DNA from: Aliidiomarina sanyensis | GTDB taxonomy: Bacteria; Pseudomonadota; Gammaproteobacteria; Enterobacterales; Alteromonadaceae | DNA length: 45,827 nt | Assembly (NCBI RefSeq): GCF_003987175.1 | Contig: NZ_PIPM01000016.1 | Span: forward strand, 1 to 45,827 | Direction of reading: 5' to 3' | Shown here: one piece after another, positions 41,231-45,827 of the stretch | Layout of the letters: the number at the start of each line of letters is the position of its first letter | Numbering within the stretch: the stretch's first letter is position 1 | Notes under the pieces: model-generated | What the model was told of the DNA's origin: nothing | The model's input: the letters and a program-made list of their open reading frames with translations, nothing else | Database searches by the model: none | Made by a program: the position numbers and the translations under genes

Positions 41231-43641
41231 TACGACCGCCGCTTTTTCTGTTTGGCCGGGCCTTTACCCGATTTTTTTCCCGAATGTTTTTTTGCGTTCT
41301 TGTTCCCTTTACCATCACTTCGTTTCCCGCGGGACGGACCTGAACCTTTGCCGCTCGGTTTTCCACCGCGCGAGGTTCCTTTTCCTCGCTCACTGCCTTT
41401 CCCGCGGCTTCGTTTCAAGTCAACACGTTTGCGCGGCGGTAAAGCAGCAGACGAATGCTCTACAGCGAGCAATTCAAAATCGATCTTCCGCTCGGCCAAG
41501 CTCACACTCGCCACTTTCACGGTCGCTTTGTCGCCAATCCGGTAGACTTTCCCAGAGCTCTCTCCCACCAGTAAATGGCGGTCCGCATCATAATGATAAT
41601 ATTCTTGGGTCATGTTGGAGATATGCACCAAGCCATCAATCATGAGATCGTTCAAGCGGATAAACAGACCAAAGTTGGTCACCGACGAAATAACCCCTTC
41701 GAACTCGTCCCCGACATGGTCCTGCATGAACTCACACTTCAAGAATTCGTCGACTTGCCGTGTCGCATCATCTGCCCGACGCTCCGTATGGGAGCAATGG
41801 GGCCCAAGTTCACCTAGCGCACTTTCATCGTAGACGTGCTTGCCCTCCAGACCTGGCATACCCGGTAACGTCTCGCTGAGAATTCGCTTAATTTCCCGAT
41901 GCAAGATCAGATCAGGATATCGACGAATCGGTGATGTGAAATGAGCGTAGGCTGCCAGACTAAGACCAAAGTGCCCTCGATTCTCTGCGCTGTATACCGC
42001 TTGTTGGAGTGAACGCAGTAGCATGGTCTGAATCAACTCACGATCTGGGCGATCAGCGACCTGCTCCAATACCTTGGCAAAGTCCTCAGGCGTGGGATCA
42101 CCTTGAATGGGCATTGTGAGACCTAATTCACCCAAAACCATTCGAAACGCCATCAAGCGATCTTCATCCGGTAAGTCGTGGACGCGAAACAACGCGCCCC
42201 CGTTGTGCTTTTCAACAAACTGGGCGGCTGCCACGTTTGCCATGATCATACATTCTTCAATCAGCATATGTGCCTGATTGCGATACACGGGAACGATCCG
42301 CTCAATTTTGCGTTGGGCGTTAAAAATAAAGCGTGTTTCCACCGTATCGAAATCAATCGCACCGCGCCGATCCCGAGCTTGCCGCAATACCTTATACAAT
42401 TGTTGTAGGCTTTCTAGATGAGGAACCACTGCATCATATTCTTTGCGTAGCGCAGGATCACCCTCAAGAATGGCGGCGACTTTTGTGTAGGTGAGTCGCG
42501 CGTGTGAGTTCATCACCGCTGGGTAAAAACTATATTCCATGAGTTTACCACGCGCACCAATCACCATCTCCGCAACCATACACAAACGATCAACCTGTGG
42601 ATTGAGGGAACACAATCCATTCGATAGCTTCTCTGGTAGCATCGGAATGACTTGTTGCGGGAAGTACACTGAGTTTCCGCGTCCGTGGGCTTCTCTATCT
42701 AGCGCTGTTCCCGGACGTACGTAGTGACTAACATCCGCGATAGCAACCCACAGCCGGAATCCCTTTCCGTCCGGTTGACAATACACAGCATCATCAAAGT
42801 CACGCGCATCTTCACCATCGATCGTCACCAAAGGGAGTTTGCGCAAGTCAACTCGCCCGTGCTTGTCGGACTCGAGTACTTCATCAGGAATCTTATCGGC
42901 TTCGCGTTTTAAATTATCGGGCCATTCGTGCGGTATACCATGTTCTCGAATCGCAACTTCTATCTCCATCCCTGGGGCAAGGTGATCACCAAGAATCTCT
43001 TTAATACGAGCAAGTGGAGAGGAGCGCCGGCTCGGACGTGCGAGGACTTCAGCGACCACCATTTGCCCGTGGCGTGCGCCGTTTACGTGCTCGGGCGGTA
43101 TAATCAGATCTTGGCCTTGACGGGTATCATCGGGTACCACAAGTGACAAACCCTGCTCAAAGAAATAGCGACCAACAATCTCGCGTTTCTCGTCACTTAG
43201 GCTACGAACCACTCGAGCTTCTCGGCGCCCCTTGGCGTCGGCACTGCCCGCTTTCACCAACACGCGATCCCCATGCATCACCAGTTGCATTTGGTGATAC
43301 GGGAGGTAAAGATCCTGCCCACCTTCGTCCAGTTGCACAAATCCAAATCCATCACGGTGGCCAATTACCACCCCTTTTTTCAAATCCATGCGGTCTGGTA
43401 GGCCGTACGCGTCGTTGCGCGTATATACCAGTTGCCCGTCTCGCTCCATCGCCCGCAAGCGGCGCTTCACACCAATTTGTTGCCGTTCATCGTTCAACTT
43501 AAAGTGAGAAATGATATCTTGGTACGGGACGGGTTTTATTGCTTTTGTGATGACTTCCAGCATGGCTTCGCGTGAAGGAATCTCTACGTCATATTGCGGT
43601 GTCTGGGAAGTCGAATCTTGACTCATATATTTTCTATCCAT
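41230..43641 (-). CDS. rnr: Ribonuclease R
   Basis: 803 aa from ATG 43641 (ATG 43626, MSQDSTSQTP, is also possible). N-terminal winged helix and cold-shock domains, RNB catalytic core with VTIDGEDARDFDDAVYC, S1 domain near 640-725, and a long Lys/Arg/Gly-rich tail (GKGSGPSRGKRSDGKG). 3'-5' exonuclease for structured RNA; the basic tail is usual for RNase R. Confidence 0.97.
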   Translation of the reverse strand: MDRKYMSQDSTSQTPQYDVEIPSREAMLEVITKAIKPVPYQDIISHFKLNDERQQIGVKRRLRAMERDGQLVYTRNDAYGLPDRMDLKKGVVIGHRDGFGFVQLDEGGQDLYLPYHQMQLVMHGDRVLVKAGSADAKGRREARVVRSLSDEKREIVGRYFFEQGLSLVVPDDTRQGQDLIIPPEHVNGARHGQMVVAEVLARPSRRSSPLARIKEILGDHLAPGMEIEVAIREHGIPHEWPDNLKREADKIPDEVLESDKHGRVDLRKLPLVTIDGEDARDFDDAVYCQPDGKGFRLWVAIADVSHYVRPGTALDREAHGRGNSVYFPQQVIPMLPEKLSNGLCSLNPQVDRLCMVAEMVIGARGKLMEYSFYPAVMNSHARLTYTKVAAILEGDPALRKEYDAVVPHLESLQQLYKVLRQARDRRGAIDFDTVETRFIFNAQRKIERIVPVYRNQAHMLIEECMIMANVAAAQFVEKHNGGALFRVHDLPDEDRLMAFRMVLGELGLTMPIQGDPTPEDFAKVLEQVADRPDRELIQTMLLRSLQQAVYSAENRGHFGLSLAAYAHFTSPIRRYPDLILHREIKRILSETLPGMPGLEGKHVYDESALGELGPHCSHTERRADDATRQVDEFLKCEFMQDHVGDEFEGVISSVTNFGLFIRLNDLMIDGLVHISNMTQEYYHYDADRHLLVGESSGKVYRIGDKATVKVASVSLAERKIDFELLAVEHSSAALPPRKRVDLKRSRGKGSERGKGTSRGGKPSGKGSGPSRGKRSDGKGNKNAKKHSGKKSGKGPAKQKKRRS

Positions 43642-43802
43642 TTTTGTTGCTGAATTCCGCGGTACGGAACTCGAATTCTGATAAGTATATCATTTGCACA
43701 TCTTCTATGCGTAATTACCAATCTCTCAAAGTTTAAAAAACCTGCTAATCTTCAATACGTTTCCCTTAAAACATTCATTACTCAGCCAACACGAGGTTTG
43801 TT

Positions 43803-45674
43803 ATGCAACGAATACTCTCGGTTATACTCGCTATCCTCTTTCTTGCCGCCTGTGGCGAGGCGCCTCCGCCGGAGACTGCATCACCTGAAGTCACAACACA
43901 AACCGAAGCCGCGCTGACCGAAAGTGAGCGTTTGAATCGGTGGTTTGACGAGCGGTTCGAAGAGAATCTTCAAAATAGTCCTCTCCAGCTCACCATGATG
44001 GGACGTAAAGAACGCTACGATGAAATTGATGAAGTCTCTCTCGAAGCCCAAGAAGAACAGCTTGCGTGGTTTGAGCGCACCGCTGTCGAGTTGCAAGCCA
44101 ATTTTGACTACACCCAGCTCGATGCGGAAGCACAGACCTCCTATGACCTCTGGCTGTATAATGTCGAGCGGATGCAACAACAATATGAATATCGTGACTT
44201 CGGCTATTTAATTCATCAAATGTCGAGCATGCCGGTCAGCGTCGCACAATTTATGATTTCTTTTCACCGCGTTGACGATGAAGATGATCTCAAAGCTTAC
44301 ATTTCTCGTCTCAATCACCTCGGCGATCGACTGAATACCATCACGGAGCAAGCTCAGCAGCGCGCAGAAAAAGGGATTCGTCCCCCTGATTTTGCGTACA
44401 AAGGCGCGATTGAACAACTGGCAAACCTAATTAAAGGCGCCCCCTTTGCGGATAATGGAGGTGAGCGCTCACCTCTGTATGCCGATGTCTATCAAAAAGC
44501 CATGGCCCTGTACGAAAATGGAGTTCTCAGCCAAGAGCAAGTTGAGGCACACTTGCAGGACGCTCGGGACGCATTAACCAACTCAGTCGGTCCAGGTTAC
44601 ATGGAAATGATTACGTGGTTGGAAACAGACCTTGAAAATGCCGCTTCAAATCCAACCGGTGTTAGCAAGTTCGAGGGCGGAAGTGACTACTACGCACACA
44701 TGCTCTGGATCCACACCACAACTGAGTTAACCGCCGAAGAAATTCACCGCATTGGCTTGAATGAAGTTGCGCGAATTCAAGACGAAATGCGAGAAATTAT
44801 GACGCGTGTTGGTTTTGAAGGCACGCTTGAAGAATTCTTTGAGTTCGTCTTAGAGGACGACCAATTCTACTATCCAAACACCGACGAGGGTCGCCAAGCC
44901 TACCTAGATGATTCGAAAGCCTATCTTGATGCCATCAATGAGCGGTTACCTGAATTCTTTGGTATTTTGCCTCAGGCCGATTTGGTCGTTCGTCGCGTGG
45001 AGTCCTTCCGTGAGCAAGATGGTGCGCCCCAGCATTACTTCCCTGGAACACCCGACGGCTCTCGGCCAGGGATTTACTATGCACATCTTTCCGATATGCG
45101 CGCGATGCCCAAAATTGACATGGAAGCCGTGGCGTATCATGAAGGAAATCCGGGGCATCACATGCAGATCTCGATTGCTCAAGAGCTGACCGGTGTTCCT
45201 CGTTTCCGCACACAAGACCGTCACACGGTGTATGTCGAGGGTTGGGCGCTCTATGCTGAGTTACTCGCCAAAGAAATGGGTGGTTATGAAGATGACTATT
45301 CCGATTTTGGTCGTCTTATCGCAGAAATTTGGCGTGCGGCACGTCTGGTCGTTGATACCGGAATGCATGCGCTCGGTTGGACACAACAAGATGCGGTTGA
45401 ATATTTCCGTGCGAATACGCCCATCACCGAGGGCTCGATTCAAGCTGAAGTCCAACGCTACCTCGTTTGGCCTGGCCAAGCGACCGCTTACAAGATCGGT
45501 ATGATGCGAATTCAAGATCTCCGAGCAGAAGCTGAATCAGAACTCGGCGAGTTGTTCGATATTCGCGCTTTCCATGATACGGTGCTCGGCGGAGGCTCGC
45601 TGCCTCTCCCCTTACTCGAGGCACGGGTCCGCAATTGGATTGAGACCGTTCAAACCGGCGTAAACCCGGAATAA
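43803..45674 (+). CDS. DUF885 family lipoprotein
   Basis: 623 aa. Lipoprotein signal peptide with lipobox LAAC (Cys17), then a helical DUF885 domain with the HEGNPGHH motif near residue 446, a metal-binding type site seen in this family and suggestive of a peptidase. Periplasmic or outer membrane. ATG 43803 after CGAGGTTTGTT. Divergent from rnr. Substrate unknown. Confidence 0.92.
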   Translation: MQRILSVILAILFLAACGEAPPPETASPEVTTQTEAALTESERLNRWFDERFEENLQNSPLQLTMMGRKERYDEIDEVSLEAQEEQLAWFERTAVELQANFDYTQLDAEAQTSYDLWLYNVERMQQQYEYRDFGYLIHQMSSMPVSVAQFMISFHRVDDEDDLKAYISRLNHLGDRLNTITEQAQQRAEKGIRPPDFAYKGAIEQLANLIKGAPFADNGGERSPLYADVYQKAMALYENGVLSQEQVEAHLQDARDALTNSVGPGYMEMITWLETDLENAASNPTGVSKFEGGSDYYAHMLWIHTTTELTAEEIHRIGLNEVARIQDEMREIMTRVGFEGTLEEFFEFVLEDDQFYYPNTDEGRQAYLDDSKAYLDAINERLPEFFGILPQADLVVRRVESFREQDGAPQHYFPGTPDGSRPGIYYAHLSDMRAMPKIDMEAVAYHEGNPGHHMQISIAQELTGVPRFRTQDRHTVYVEGWALYAELLAKEMGGYEDDYSDFGRLIAEIWRAARLVVDTGMHALGWTQQDAVEYFRANTPITEGSIQAEVQRYLVWPGQATAYKIGMMRIQDLRAEAESELGELFDIRAFHDTVLGGGSLPLPLLEARVRNWIETVQTGVNPE

Positions 45675-45675
45675 C

Positions 45676-45697
45676 CAACGATTCTCAATCATCGTTG
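45676..45697. terminator. Hairpin after the DUF885 gene
   Basis: CAACGAT (45676-45682) and ATCGTTG (45691-45697) with an 8-base loop, followed by TTAAT only. Probable weak terminator, abutting the intron 3' end. Confidence 0.55.
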
Positions 45698-45700
45698 TTA

Positions 45701-45827
45701 ATCGAGTAGGAGGAGGCCTCCTGGCCTCCGTCCTCTCACACCACCGGGCATACGGTTCCGTACCACGGCGGTTCATAGGTTACATTTGAGCTGATGGTAA
45801 CTGTCCATCAGCGATACCAGACCCAGT
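45701..45827 (-). mobile_element. Group II intron, 3' end (domains V-VI), partial
   Basis: On the minus strand the intron enters from the right and ends ...CCTACTCGAT at 45701. A domain V-like hairpin (about 45740-45775: ACCGCCG ... CGGTGGT) and a domain VI-like GC stem (GGAGGCC/GGCCTCC) precede that end. A short frame ending LKCNL at the right edge may be the tail of the maturase. It lies on the same strand as the 5' piece at 1-124 but cannot be that copy, so the genome has at least two. The fragment length (127) suggests an assembly break in a repeat. Confidence 0.72.

Overview
The window is a piece of a gammaproteobacterial chromosome carrying a complete-looking P2-like (Myoviridae-type) prophage. 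The host genes (dusA, zur, alr, dnaB, rplI-rpsR-priB-rpsF, rlmB, rnr and a DUF885 lipoprotein) are typical of gammaproteobacteria. priB and the dusA/zur neighbourhood point to a gammaproteobacterium, perhaps Alteromonadales/Idiomarinaceae-like. That placement is inferred from gene content only.

Layout. 1-124 is the 5' end of a group II intron on the minus strand, lying just after the dusA terminator. dusA (205-1245, minus) has its first codons supplied by the prophage. The prophage runs from about 1163 to 35056, with half-matching attachment sites inside the dusA start region. Its left end has a tyrosine integrase and an AT-rich, iteron-filled inverted-repeat region (2471-2767). Then come the P2-type blocks: portal/terminase (Q, P, minus), capsid and lysis genes (O N M L X, holins, endolysin, spanins, R S), a leftward moron, a run of unknown small genes (13627-15715), baseplate and fibre (V W J I plus fibres), and tail (FI FII E/E' T U D). 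Three copies of a 35-bp repeat with a GTTGT-N13-ACAAC dyad sit before O, V and FI. The phage encodes an Ogr-type zinc activator, so these are read as its late promoters. The right end holds a small repressor, an RHH protein, ogr, a toprim primase-helicase in place of the P2 A protein, a PrtN-like protein, unknown genes and an SSB. From 35211 the host chromosome resumes with zur, and the window ends in the 3' end of another group II intron.

The most notable system is a diversity-generating retroelement (DGR) in the tail-fibre locus: variable repeat VR (20136-20250) at the 3' end of a C-type-lectin/FGE-fold adhesin gene, a GC-rich hairpin with a GGTA loop just after it, the accessory gene avd, the template repeat TR (20692-20806), and a YMDD reverse transcriptase. 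VR and TR differ at 14 of 115 positions, and every difference is at a TR adenine. This is the hallmark of adenine-specific mutagenic homing and implies that the phage has retargeted its receptor-binding tip.

How it works together (inference): the integrase recombines at the dusA start, and the element repairs dusA by giving it a new N-terminus. The repressor keeps lysogeny. On induction the primase/SSB replicate the phage, Ogr switches on the late operons, and the DGR varies the fibre tip so that progeny can bind changed hosts.
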